Positions 25,296 through 34,502 of a stretch of DNA of 64,000 bases are shown here, one piece after another. Source of the DNA: Paenibacillus sp. L3-i20. Its GTDB lineage: Bacteria > Bacillota > Bacilli > Paenibacillales > Paenibacillaceae. Numbering within the stretch: the stretch's first letter is position 1; the number at the start of each line of letters is the position of its first letter. The notes under the pieces are model-generated. The model did no database searches. It saw nothing but the letters and a program-made list of their open reading frames with translations, and was not told where the DNA came from. The stretch is taken from the NCBI RefSeq assembly GCF_022180385.2, contig NZ_BQME02000002.1:1860001-1924000 (forward strand), read 5' to 3'. A program made the translations under genes and the position numbers.

Positions 25296-25443
25296 TCGAC
25301 TGCCCCCTTTTTCCCGAAATAAGCCCACAATGAGCCAGTTGTATTCATACCCTTTTATTCACAAATTAAATTACTTTCATACATCAATAAGTCCACTCCC
25401 AGATAGTAGTAAGTTCTTATTTAACAGTCCTATACAACAAATA

Positions 25444-25482
25444 AAGCTGCCCCATCAGCCTTTAGTGACTGTGGAACAGCTT
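25444..25482 (-). terminator. Weak hairpin after the NRPS gene
   Basis: AAGCTG/CAGCTT with inner CCA/TGG pairs and a long loop, 44 nt beyond the NRPS stop on the minus strand, followed by TTTATTTG. Modest support. Confidence 0.35.
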
Positions 25483-25525
25483 ATATGCAACTTTTACTTA
25501 TTTATTTCAATTAACCTTATGTTTC

Positions 25526-28500
25526 TTACTTACTCTGCAGCACCATCGGCTTCGGGAAGTATCCTATATTGACTGCATAGTTAATCATGTTGTTCATAAA
25601 CTGCCCATTAGGCTCCGCACAACGAATATTGGACTGCTGCAAAAGCTCACTTGTAGACTCACATCCGTAGCGGAACGGAGAATCCTTTGCACCGTCACCT
25701 TCCAACTGAGCTATTGCCAACTTCACACCTTCCGGATCTTTGGAATATTGATCGTTAAACAACCACTTCGTATATTCCTCTGGAGCAAGAGTCTCGATCT
25801 CATAACCATATGCTTGGATCATTTCGATCCATTCGGAGTAGGCTACTGATACTGGATTGCAAATATGGAAGATGCGTCCTGACGTGTCCGAACGAAGCGC
25901 AAGGTGTACGATCGATTGACCTGCATAATTGATTGGCGTAAAGTCGACCTCCCAATTCGCTTCTGGCGCTTTCCCTAACAGCAGCATCGATTTGATCATT
26001 CGATAGAAGGAGTTGCTGTCGATATTTTTTTGGAAAAGACCTGTTTCAGGATGGCATGACAAGTTACCCGCTCTATATATATTGATAGCAAGACCTTGCT
26101 CTGATGCACGGACAAGAACCTTCTCAGCCTCCAATTTGCTGTTCGTATACATGTTGTCTAAACGAAGATCTGAAGTAAGCTTCTGCCCCTCAACTACAGT
26201 ATCCCACTGTCCGCTAAAAGCAAGATCTTCTGGTATGCCAAGCGTCGAAATATGATGGAATCTTATCTGCTTCTTACTTTGCTGAGCAATCTCGATCAAC
26301 GAGAGCGTCCCCGCGATGTTCGTTCTGGCAAACTGCTCTTCATCTCCGAAATGTCTAACGTCCGCTGCACTATGAATAATCGCATCCAACTCATTGATAA
26401 GCATATGTCGTTCTTGATCACTTAGCCCAAGACCTGGTTGCTCCAAGTCTCCTTCAAGTGCAATAACACGCCCATCCATCCCATCTACGAAGCTTGCGCC
26501 GAAGAAAAATTCCATGCTGCTTCGTATACGCGCAATACCTGGCTCCAATCCTGAACGAACGAGACAATAGACGACAGCCTCGCTCTGAACTAGCAACTCA
26601 CGCAGCAAATAGCTGCCTAAATAGCCGGTCGATCCCGTCAATAGCACCGCACTTGGTGTTGCAAAGCTCTGCTCTTTCGTACCTGCAACTTGAAGATTAG
26701 GATGCTCATGCAGAGAAATAACCGGACCTGTGTAACGTGGTAAACCGGTCTTATGATGCTCTTCTAATGCCAGTTCCTCAATACGGATCGCGATTGCTTC
26801 AACTGTGCGATATTGGAAGAAATCATTAATTTTCAAACTCGGGTAATACGGCTTCAATATAACGAGAACTTGAATGATTGCAAGTGAGTCTCCGCCAATC
26901 GTGAAGAAATCATCACATCTCGACACTTGATCAAGCTTGAGCGCTTCTTGCCACGAGCGGGCTACATTCCATTCAACATCTGTTACCGGCTCTTCATAGC
27001 TCTCTTCCGTAGACTGCCCTGCACGATGCTCATAATTGATTAATCCCTTCCTATCAATTTTGCCCGTAGGTGATGTAGGCATAACATCCAACTGCACGAT
27101 CCACTTCGGAACGAAATAGGATGGAAGCTTGTCCCCCAGCATTCGTTTGATCACCGCTCCTGATATGCCCTCTCCTTCCTTAGAAGTAAAATAGCCTACA
27201 AGCATATTTTGACCGTCGACATCCTTTTTGCAAATGACGGCTACGTTCTGTACGTTAGCAATTTTGGCAAAGCTATCTTCGATTTCTCCAATTTCAATCC
27301 GATGTCCACGTATTTTAATCTGTGAATCCCGTCGTCCGACATAATCAATTGTTCCATCAGGAAGCAGCTTGCATATATCTCCGGACTTATATATTTGTCC
27401 TTCTCCGAATGGATTAGGAATGAATGCCTCTGCCGTTTTTTCTGGCTGCTTCAGATAACCCTTAGCAAGTCCAACTGTTTCAATATATAACTCACCATGC
27501 ACGTTAACTGGGCACAATTGATTTTCTTCATTAACAATATACACTTTATAATTATGAATAGGCTTGCCGATCGGAACATTCGTCATATTGTCCGAGATAT
27601 AGCCCGTTATTTTATACGTTGTTGTGCACACTGTACATTCGGTTGGACCATACACATTGACAATATCAATGCCGTCCTGGAATTTACGCTGGAATGCCCT
27701 TACCTGCTCGCCGTACAACAATTCACCTGCAACTGTAATAAGCTTGACCTTTGCTAATTTGAGGTAACCCTCGCTAGATAGATAAGTAGATAGCTGATTA
27801 AAGAAAACGGTAGGCAAAATCGTAATAATTGTTGTTCCCGTTCTTTCGATAGCGGATGCAAATTCCTCCACCGATACTCTCTCATCGTTCGAAAGTAAAT
27901 AAAGATGCGCTCCATAGAATAAAGCTCCAATTGTGTCCCAAACGGAAGCATCAAAGCTATAAGTAGCAAACTGCGTTAGAACATCACCAGGTTTGATCTG
28001 GCAGTCCGTCCTAACGGTTTCTCCAAGATTAACAACCCCTTCATGTGCAATCAGCGCACCCTTTGGCCTGCCCGTTGATCCGGAAGTATAAATCACATAG
28101 GCCAAATCTTCCGACCTTACGCTAACCCCTACATTTTCATCACCCTGATAGGTGTCTGTTACTCCGGAATCAATTGCTATAATTTCCTTTACTGAATGTA
28201 CTTGATCGCAAAGCTGCTCTGCCGCACTTATATATTGTGACTTAGTCAATATAAATGCCGATTCCGTATCAGAAATAATATAACGGTTACGATCTTCAGG
28301 ATGATCCGGGTCAACAGGAACGTACACACCACCAGCCTTCAATATACCAAGCAAACTAACGATCAGGTCAAGGCTGCGTTCCATAAAGATAGTAACAAAT
28401 TCGCCTTTTTCAAGACCCTTACTAGTGAGCATTTTTGCCGTTTGGTTAGCCTTCTCATTAAGTTCGCGGTATGTAAGCTGACCATAAATAGAAGATAAAG

Positions 28501-29209
28501 CGATTTGCTCTGGGAACTTGGCTGCCGCCTCCTCGAACATCCCATGAATCGTCTGATCTTTAGCATAGTCCCATTCGGTATTGTTTAATTGCTCGTAAAT
28601 TTTAATATCTTCATCCGTCAAAATATTTACTGCAGCAATGAGGTTACTCGGATCAACAAGAGCTGAATCAAGCAACTTCATATAGTAGGACATAAAACGA
28701 TGCACAGAACTTTCCTCAAGAACTGACGTGTCGTAATCCACCTTTATCCGCCACTTACCGTTTTCCTCTAGCATCTGCCAATTAAGCAGCTCCCTCTCGG
28801 GCTTAATTGTATGCCCGATTGAAAAGCGAGTGTCGAAATCAAGATCGGCATTAACTCCGACTGCCAAGCAGACCATCATATTGTTCACAATACTTTGAAA
28901 CGTTCGATTGTCTTCCTCAAAATGAAGGGACACAGGTATTTCACTATGTTCATTCAAGGCCAACCCTACCATAATGTCGTGCTCTCCTGATAAGCGATAA
29001 AGCAATGAAAAATAGACAGCTCCAAGCAGAGCTGCCTCTTTCTCTCTATTAAATAGAGCTTTATGCATGAGCTCATTTACCCGTTCGCTTAACGACAGCT
29101 CAGCTGATGTGAAAGAAAAAGTACGATTGTGACGCATACGATCAAGTGGTATGAACAACAGGGAATTCTCTTGCGCAAATTGATTAGTTCCAAGCATGTT
29201 TTCAGTCAT
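25526..29209 (-). CDS. One-module NRPS: partial condensation, adenylation, carrier, terminal thioester reductase
   Basis: 1227 residues. 1-200: C-terminal half of a condensation domain (LLYRLSGEHDIMVGLALN) with no HHxxxDG motif. 220-725: adenylation domain with A3 YTSGSTGRPKG (374), A5 VYGPTE (519), A8 GRRDSQIKIRGHRIEIGEIE, A10 PTGKIDRKGL. Hand-aligned specificity residues are D420 A421 W424 T463 T492 A494 V519 V527 C528 K, sharing 7 of 10 with the phenylalanine code DAWTIAAICK. 745-815: carrier with GGDS (Ser775). 853-1227: R domain with LLTGSTGYLGSYLLREL and the YxxxK-like MYTNSKLEAEK, for NAD(P)H release as aldehyde or alcohol. The upstream chemoreceptor is transcribed in the same direction; no partner NRPS or phosphopantetheinyl transferase is seen. 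Confidence 0.9.
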   Translation of the reverse strand: MTENMLGTNQFAQENSLLFIPLDRMRHNRTFSFTSAELSLSERVNELMHKALFNREKEAALLGAVYFSLLYRLSGEHDIMVGLALNEHSEIPVSLHFEEDNRTFQSIVNNMMVCLAVGVNADLDFDTRFSIGHTIKPERELLNWQMLEENGKWRIKVDYDTSVLEESSVHRFMSYYMKLLDSALVDPSNLIAAVNILTDEDIKIYEQLNNTEWDYAKDQTIHGMFEEAAAKFPEQIALSSIYGQLTYRELNEKANQTAKMLTSKGLEKGEFVTIFMERSLDLIVSLLGILKAGGVYVPVDPDHPEDRNRYIISDTESAFILTKSQYISAAEQLCDQVHSVKEIIAIDSGVTDTYQGDENVGVSVRSEDLAYVIYTSGSTGRPKGALIAHEGVVNLGETVRTDCQIKPGDVLTQFATYSFDASVWDTIGALFYGAHLYLLSNDERVSVEEFASAIERTGTTIITILPTVFFNQLSTYLSSEGYLKLAKVKLITVAGELLYGEQVRAFQRKFQDGIDIVNVYGPTECTVCTTTYKITGYISDNMTNVPIGKPIHNYKVYIVNEENQLCPVNVHGELYIETVGLAKGYLKQPEKTAEAFIPNPFGEGQIYKSGDICKLLPDGTIDYVGRRDSQIKIRGHRIEIGEIEDSFAKIANVQNVAVICKKDVDGQNMLVGYFTSKEGEGISGAVIKRMLGDKLPSYFVPKWIVQLDVMPTSPTGKIDRKGLINYEHRAGQSTEESYEEPVTDVEWNVARSWQEALKLDQVSRCDDFFTIGGDSLAIIQVLVILKPYYPSLKINDFFQYRTVEAIAIRIEELALEEHHKTGLPRYTGPVISLHEHPNLQVAGTKEQSFATPSAVLLTGSTGYLGSYLLRELLVQSEAVVYCLVRSGLEPGIARIRSSMEFFFGASFVDGMDGRVIALEGDLEQPGLGLSDQERHMLINELDAIIHSAADVRHFGDEEQFARTNIAGTLSLIEIAQQSKKQIRFHHISTLGIPEDLAFSGQWDTVVEGQKLTSDLRLDNMYTNSKLEAEKVLVRASEQGLAINIYRAGNLSCHPETGLFQKNIDSNSFYRMIKSMLLLGKAPEANWEVDFTPINYAGQSIVHLALRSDTSGRIFHICNPVSVAYSEWIEMIQAYGYEIETLAPEEYTKWLFNDQYSKDPEGVKLAIAQLEGDGAKDSPFRYGCESTSELLQQSNIRCAEPNGQFMNNMINYAVNIGYFPKPMVLQSK

Positions 29210-29241
29210 AATAGTAATTTCTCCTTACAGAAAATTATCCC

Positions 29242-29259
29242 CGCATCAGCTCTGATGCG
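29242..29259 (-). terminator. Hairpin between the chemoreceptor and NRPS genes
   Basis: A perfect CGCATCAG/CTGATGCG stem lies 53 nt after the chemoreceptor stop and 32 nt before the NRPS start; the following minus-strand bases are GGGGATAATTTTCTG. It may terminate the chemoreceptor transcript or attenuate entry into the NRPS gene. Confidence 0.6.
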
Positions 29260-29312
29260 AGGAATCATATTTATGTTTATCTAAGATGTGTGTGGGTACC
29301 TATTAATCTTTA

Positions 29313-31067
29313 TTATTTAGAACGCACTTGGAATTGATTTAGTAGCGCTTGAAGCTCCTCTGATAATGTCGAAAGATTCGTAGATGAATCTACAATGACA
29401 TTCATCGCTACTTTTTGCTCTTCTACTGAATCCGATATTCTTGAGCTGTTAAGCGCCGTAATTCCAACTGACTCGGATAAGTTCTCTGATGTTGCGATTA
29501 GCTCTTGCGTACTCGCAGACAGCTGCTCTGTCGAGCTGGATACCTCTTGAATTTGGTGAGAAACGTTCTGAGTTGCTTGCAAGATTTCATTAAGCAACTG
29601 TCCAGTTGTATCTGAAATAATTAAACCTTCATTTACTACATTCGTTCCTTCATTCAATGCTCTAACCGCAATTTTGATTTCCTCTTGAATCTCTTTGACC
29701 AAATCAGAGATTTGACTTGCAGAGTTGTCCGATTGCTCAGCCAACTTGCGAACCTCGCTTGCTACAACTGCGAACCCCTTACCATGCTCACCAACTCTTG
29801 CTGCTTCAATAGCTGCATTAAGTGCAAGCAAGTTCGTCTGACTAGAAATGCCCGTAATAATAGATACGATATTCTCAATTTCTAGAGAACGACTTTCGAG
29901 CGATTTCATTGCATTTGCAGATTCGCTAACGAAACTCTGAATTTGTTCCATTTGGTGCATTACTTTTTTGACGACCGTATTTCCTTCGATCGACTTCTGC
30001 TCCATTTCATTTGCTTCATCTGCTACCTTAGAGGAATTATTTGCAATCGTAACAATAACAGTCGAAAGCTCAGACATCGCTCTTGTAGATTCTACAGATG
30101 CCTGTTCTTGATCAGCGATTCCATTAGCAATTTCCTTAACGCTTGATGTAATCATACTCGTATTTTTGCTATTTTGATCAGATATTTCATGCAGATTTTT
30201 AGCTGAATTTGTAACTGCGTGCGAAGTACGCTGTACTTGTACCATCATATCGTTAATACGATGAACCATCTCGTTGAACTTCTGATTAACAATTCCTAAA
30301 TCGTCGCTGCCTGTTTTTAACTCGACATTCAAATTACCGTTGCTAACTTGACTAATACCACGTACCAGTTCCTTAATCGGATTAAGCGTCCAACGCGTCA
30401 TAAAGTATTGAATAATGAAAACAACAATTAAGAAAGCCGCCATTATACTAATACCGTTGACTAGTAGCTTATGCAATCCCTCTGGTACAGCAGTAGCATC
30501 TACATCCGCAGCAAAAAAGGCGAAGACCTTTCCTTCCTCGTTCGATATTGGATATAGAATTGTCGTCCAAGTGCCAAAAGTATCGTCGTAGAAGCTCGTA
30601 AAGGCCGGTTTCCCAGTCTTCAACATTTCGGTAACGGCATTTGCCATAGCTTCTGGCTGCTCATACATATCACCAATCATTATTTTCTCCGCGGAGAAAG
30701 CTTCAACAAGATTTGTCGGCATCGCAATAAGGGAAGTTTGATTGCCTCCCACTAGTTCAGTACCGAATATGTAAGCTTGGGCAATATTAGGGTTATATTT
30801 ATGGACCTGGTCGAACTTCTCTTGAAGCACCCCTTGCGCTGCTCCTTCGTAGCTCTTTTGACTGACAGCCTCGTTAACCAGCTTAGGATCAATTTCATCA
30901 GCCCACGTTTGAGTAATAGCAGTAATCTGTCCTTGCAACTGATCAATTAGAATACTTTTTTGTGTCATATAACTAGAAGTAATTAAGACGGTACCAATCA
31001 GCAAAATATTAAAGCAAGCTAACAACAACGTTTTAGTGAAAAAAGACATTCGTTTTACCCATTGCAT
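29313..31067 (-). CDS. Methyl-accepting chemotaxis protein
   Basis: 584 residues. N-terminal membrane span ([21 protein letters not shown], about 9-30), an extracellular sensor region of dCache-like or single-Cache length (35-190, containing [21 protein letters not shown]), a second span near 200-225 ([23 protein letters not shown]), HAMP ([22 protein letters not shown]), then a long signalling coiled coil with the conserved hairpin tip [51 protein letters not shown]. It senses an external ligand and signals to CheA. Directly upstream of the NRPS gene in the same orientation, separated by a hairpin. Confidence 0.93.
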   Translation of the reverse strand: MQWVKRMSFFTKTLLLACFNILLIGTVLITSSYMTQKSILIDQLQGQITAITQTWADEIDPKLVNEAVSQKSYEGAAQGVLQEKFDQVHKYNPNIAQAYIFGTELVGGNQTSLIAMPTNLVEAFSAEKIMIGDMYEQPEAMANAVTEMLKTGKPAFTSFYDDTFGTWTTILYPISNEEGKVFAFFAADVDATAVPEGLHKLLVNGISIMAAFLIVVFIIQYFMTRWTLNPIKELVRGISQVSNGNLNVELKTGSDDLGIVNQKFNEMVHRINDMMVQVQRTSHAVTNSAKNLHEISDQNSKNTSMITSSVKEIANGIADQEQASVESTRAMSELSTVIVTIANNSSKVADEANEMEQKSIEGNTVVKKVMHQMEQIQSFVSESANAMKSLESRSLEIENIVSIITGISSQTNLLALNAAIEAARVGEHGKGFAVVASEVRKLAEQSDNSASQISDLVKEIQEEIKIAVRALNEGTNVVNEGLIISDTTGQLLNEILQATQNVSHQIQEVSSSTEQLSASTQELIATSENLSESVGITALNSSRISDSVEEQKVAMNVIVDSSTNLSTLSEELQALLNQFQVRSK

Positions 31068-31500
31068 CGTTAATGCTCCTCATTTCTAATTCTATTTCTA
31101 CTTCATAAAAAGATTAAATCTAACTGCTTTCCACAACACGCTCCTATCAACATGCAAGAATACATAATAATCATATTTGACTATATAGTAATCCGCATAA
31201 TTCCATTCACTTACACAAACTACTTATTATTATCGTACTTTATAACTAAAAATTGAATAGATTAAGGAAAAATTAAGGCGAAAACAACTGGTTTTTTATT
31301 ATAACATGAGTTAATCTCACTTTTACAGGTAATAATAACTAATCGAAAAGTCTTATACAGATACAGACTTCCAGGTCTATAGAACCAATTACTTTACAAA
31401 ATGATTAGTTCATCTATCTTTCAAAAAAAGAACTCCTGCGTTTTTGTTACAACGATACTCCGCACGTTATTTCGTTAAATTTATCGCCAGACAATGAAAA
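31068..31500. other. Gene-free region upstream of the chemoreceptor
   Basis: A/T-rich DNA without open frame of note. The chemoreceptor promoter should lie here, but I saw no convincing riboswitch or sigma-D-type (TAAA-GCCGATAA) promoter. Confidence 0.4.
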
Positions 31501-31536
31501 AGTATAAACCCTCCCCTATAGGGCAGGGTTTATACT
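31501..31536. terminator. 12-bp perfect hairpin terminator
   Basis: AGTATAAACCCT and AGGGTTTATACT with a 12-nt loop; on the minus strand it is followed by TTTTTC. It could end minus-strand transcription coming from the TetR gene at 32 kb. Confidence 0.75.
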
Positions 31537-31567
31537 GCATTTATTACGAGTTTGGGAGGCGTATTTC

Positions 31568-31903
31568 ATGCATCTAAATTACTTGCAACTAGGAAATCAA
31601 AATAATTATTCGCAATGGTGGGTATCTGTTTTGATAGGCTGGGGATTGTTCGTAGTTGCTTTGTTTCTAGCTACTTTAGCAGGTACAGCCGCACTTCGCG
31701 CAGGAGTTTCCGAGCTCATGAAGCAATGTATACAATCAAGCATAGTCACTTATCACTTTACCATTTGCTCAAACAAACAGCTAGTAAACCACTCCACACT
31801 ATTGGACTATCTCGATGGAGGCAAGCGATTCGTTGGCGTGAGCAATGAAGTGATGGATTATATCGAACGTATTTTGGAGTATTTTAATGTTCCTAACAAG
31901 TAG
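31568..31903 (+). CDS. Hypothetical single-span membrane protein
   Basis: 111 residues with a good RBS (GGGAGG, 8 nt before ATG). One membrane segment (WWVSVLIGWGLFVVALFLATLAGTAAL, about 17-43), then a soluble tail of about 65 residues with no motif I recognise. Family unknown. It is convergent with the TetR gene and starts just after a terminator. Confidence 0.5.
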   Translation: MHLNYLQLGNQNNYSQWWVSVLIGWGLFVVALFLATLAGTAALRAGVSELMKQCIQSSIVTYHFTICSNKQLVNHSTLLDYLDGGKRFVGVSNEVMDYIERILEYFNVPNK

Positions 31904-31931
31904 TCCGGTTCATATTAGCATTCAAAATACT

Positions 31932-32522
31932 TTAAGTCATCGCTTTTAACATACGTTCCAAAATACTTTTCGCCTGAATACGTGCTTCTGACGGGTCATT
32001 TGAATGTGCGATACCAATTGCTGCTTCTGTTATTGCTCCAAAAAGAATATCATTCAGCAATTCCACAGACTGCTCTTTGATATAGCTTGACGCCATCAAC
32101 TCCATTAGAAGCATAGTCGACAACTTCATGACGCTGCGCTTTTCTTTTTCTCTCCATTCCTTCCAGCCCAAAATAGCAGGCGCTTCCTGAATGACAATTC
32201 GTCGATATGCAAGTTGAAGACAACCCTCCAAGTATGTATCTATAGCTATCATCGTTTTTTCCCAAGGATCATCTTGTCCGTCTATTGCATTTAGAATTCG
32301 ATCCACTATCTCTTGAAGCAGTCGATCTACAACTTGCTCGAAGAGATCTCTTTTATCTTTAAAATGATAATACATAGCTCCTTTCGTTAATTGTTCTTGC
32401 TTTACAATTTCATCAATCGACGTTTTTGCATATCCAATCTCTGCAAATCGCTGCTCCGCTCGACGAAGCAGTAATTGCTTAGTCGTTTCGACATCTTCGG
32501 GTCTTTTCAATTTTCTTTTCAT
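31932..32522 (-). CDS. TetR-family regulator of the divergent hydrolase
   Basis: 196 residues. HTH: KQLLLRRAEQRFAEIGYAKTSIDEIVKQEQLTKGAMYYHFKDKRDLFEQVVDRLLQEI. The C-terminal ligand domain (DTYLEGCLQLAYRRIVIQEAPAILGWKEWREKEKR) has a TetR_C form common near hydrolase/oxidoreductase genes. The intergenic region to the divergent alpha/beta hydrolase has a duplicated operator, so it probably represses both genes and releases them on binding the hydrolase's substrate or product. Confidence 0.92.
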   Translation of the reverse strand: MKRKLKRPEDVETTKQLLLRRAEQRFAEIGYAKTSIDEIVKQEQLTKGAMYYHFKDKRDLFEQVVDRLLQEIVDRILNAIDGQDDPWEKTMIAIDTYLEGCLQLAYRRIVIQEAPAILGWKEWREKEKRSVMKLSTMLLMELMASSYIKEQSVELLNDILFGAITEAAIGIAHSNDPSEARIQAKSILERMLKAMT

Positions 32523-32569
32523 ACCATTATTATAACGCTTGCTTGAAGTGTTAGAAACTCATTTTGAGG

Positions 32570-32614
32570 CATAACATACTTTGGGTATGTAAAACATACC
32601 CAAAGTATGTTATG
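32570..32614. promoter_or_regulatory. Double TetR operator in the shared promoter region
   Basis: Two 21-nt arms form a perfect inverted repeat with an AAA spacer. Each arm itself contains CATAC-N5-GTATG, so the site is two 15-bp dyads (CATACTTTGGGTATG, CATACCCAAAGTATG) in mirror image. It lies 48 nt upstream of the tetR start and 34 nt upstream of the hydrolase ATG. Confidence 0.85.
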
Positions 32615-32647
32615 TTGTTTTCAAGACGATTTGAAGGGGGAGATTAC

Positions 32648-33487
32648 ATGAAAGAAGCACAAATTGAAGGCGGAAGGATCAAATATCACGACTATGGCAG
32701 CGGTCAGGCTATCGTCTTTCTGCATGGTGCACTGAGTAATGGAAACACATGGAGAAAGGTATTACCGCTTTTAGCTCATCAATTTCGTTGCATAGCACCT
32801 GACTTACCATTCGGTGGACACTCTGTACCACTAAATGCTGATACAAACTTAAACCCGACTGGCATTTCAACCTTGCTAAAGCAATTCATTGATACACTTG
32901 AACTTGATAACATTATTCTCGTAGGTAACGACACCGGAGGAGCTTACGCACAAATTTTTGCTACGACATACCCAGACACAATATCCCAATTAATTCTTTG
33001 TAATACGGATGCATTCGAAGTGTTCCCTCCGAAAACATTCTCCCTCCTCAAACAAGGTGTTAAGATCCCTGGATTCACATGGTTAATGGCTCAAGCATTT
33101 CGTTTCAAACCATTATTAAAAACATCACTTGTGCTGGGTTTACTCTCACATACCTTATCGAAGAAGGAGTTATCGGAGCTTTATGTACATCATTTTATTC
33201 ATCAAAAGGGCGTTCGGGAGGATTTTATTAAAGTCGTAAACGGCTGGTCAACGGACTACACTTTGCTAGCGGCTGAAAAACTTGTCAACTTCCAGAAGCC
33301 TGTACTCGTTATATGGGGAGCCGATGATACCAAATTGTTCCCGCTAGAATTAGGTCAGAGAGTATATTGTATATTTCCAAAGGCACACTTCAAGGTCATT
33401 AATCACTCACTTACCTACGTTCAAGAAGATCAACCAGAAGCATTTGTAAATGGCCTACTAGATTTTCTGCATCCTCAAGCTATTTAA
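32648..33487 (+). CDS. Alpha/beta-fold hydrolase
   Basis: 279 residues from an ATG preceded by AAGGGGGAG; upstream in-frame ATGs (from 32564) lie inside the operator. Motifs: IVFLHGALSNGNTWRKVLPLL (oxyanion HG), CIAPDLPFGGHS, ILVGNDTGGAYAQIFA (GNDTGG elbow: Asp at the nucleophile position, as in haloalkane dehalogenases rather than esterases), VIWGADDTKLFPL (acid) and VINHSLTYVQED (His region). The Asp nucleophile makes a dehalogenase/epoxide-hydrolase-like chemistry more likely. It converges with rarD, overlapping by 4 nt. Confidence 0.88.
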   Translation: MKEAQIEGGRIKYHDYGSGQAIVFLHGALSNGNTWRKVLPLLAHQFRCIAPDLPFGGHSVPLNADTNLNPTGISTLLKQFIDTLELDNIILVGNDTGGAYAQIFATTYPDTISQLILCNTDAFEVFPPKTFSLLKQGVKIPGFTWLMAQAFRFKPLLKTSLVLGLLSHTLSKKELSELYVHHFIHQKGVREDFIKVVNGWSTDYTLLAAEKLVNFQKPVLVIWGADDTKLFPLELGQRVYCIFPKAHFKVINHSLTYVQEDQPEAFVNGLLDFLHPQAI

Positions 33488-34380
33488 CTCGCCTCAGCTA
33501 GTCTTTGCGCTTTTGCTATCCTTATTGAAGAAATAGCATAGACAACTAATGCAGTCCAAATAAGGATAAGACTAATATACATTACTGGACTAATGGTCTC
33601 TTTAAATACAAACACACTGAGGAGAAGGGTTAATGTCGGACCAATATATTGTACAAATCCGATCATAGACAATGGCAGTTTCCTTACAGCCTTAGCGAAC
33701 AGCAACAACGGTGTAGCAGTCATCACTCCTGATAACAACAGAAGTAACAAGGAGGATAACGGCAGCGACCACGCGGTATCAAGATTTGACATGCCGAGAT
33801 AACTCCAATAAATAATCGCAAGGGGCAATACGATCATCGTCTCTGTCACAAGTCCGATTGCCGCATCTATTTTTAATTTCTTCTTAGCAAGCCCATATAA
33901 TCCGAAGCTTAAAGCTAAAGAAACCGATATCCATGGAAAACTTCCATAATCGAATGCAATTAGTAATACAGCAGTACCAGCTAACAGAATTGCGATCCAC
34001 TGACCCCCGACTGGCTTTTCACGGAGAAATATAATTGCTAGTACTACATTTATGAGCGGAGTTAAATAATAACCAATGCTCGTTTCCACCGCTCTTTCAT
34101 TGTTAACTGCCCAAATAAAAATTAACCAGTTCGCAGTTATGAGCAAGCTACTATAAATTAATGGCAGCACTGTAGCCCTTGCTGTAATGGTCTGCTTTAG
34201 CTCGTTCCATCGCTTCTTAAATACAATAATCCCAGCAACAAAGACGAATGACCATACAATCCGGTGAGACAATATTTCACTAGCAGGCATCTCATCAAAC
34301 CACTTCCAATAAAGAGGGAGCAATCCCCAGATCGTATAGGCAATAACTGCATAAATTAATCCCGTTCTCATCATAAACAC
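33484..34380 (-). CDS. rarD: RarD/EamA-family permease
   Basis: 298 residues with about ten membrane spans. The start region MRTGLIYAVIAYTIWGLLPLYWKWFDEMPASEILSHRIVWSF is the RarD hallmark, followed by ANWLIFIWAVNNERAVETSIGYYLTPLINVVLAI. Known in E. coli as a chloramphenicol-sensitivity protein; substrates are not certain. Starts MFMMRTG; ATGATGAGA makes the second or third Met the likely start, with a weak AGG RBS. Confidence 0.9.
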   Translation of the reverse strand: MFMMRTGLIYAVIAYTIWGLLPLYWKWFDEMPASEILSHRIVWSFVFVAGIIVFKKRWNELKQTITARATVLPLIYSSLLITANWLIFIWAVNNERAVETSIGYYLTPLINVVLAIIFLREKPVGGQWIAILLAGTAVLLIAFDYGSFPWISVSLALSFGLYGLAKKKLKIDAAIGLVTETMIVLPLAIIYWSYLGMSNLDTAWSLPLSSLLLLLLSGVMTATPLLLFAKAVRKLPLSMIGFVQYIGPTLTLLLSVFVFKETISPVMYISLILIWTALVVYAISSIRIAKAQRLAEAS

Positions 34381-34502
34381 AACCTATTCTATGTCACATT
34401 CGCATAGATAGAATCATACCACTTTGAGCCTGAATAACAACTTAATATCAATATATTTCCATTTATTTTTTAAAAGAAATTGTAAACATCATTTATTTAC
34501 GA

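Noticed and set aside
31068-31500. Possible c-di-GMP or other riboswitch before the chemoreceptor
   Set aside because: No conserved core sequences seen.
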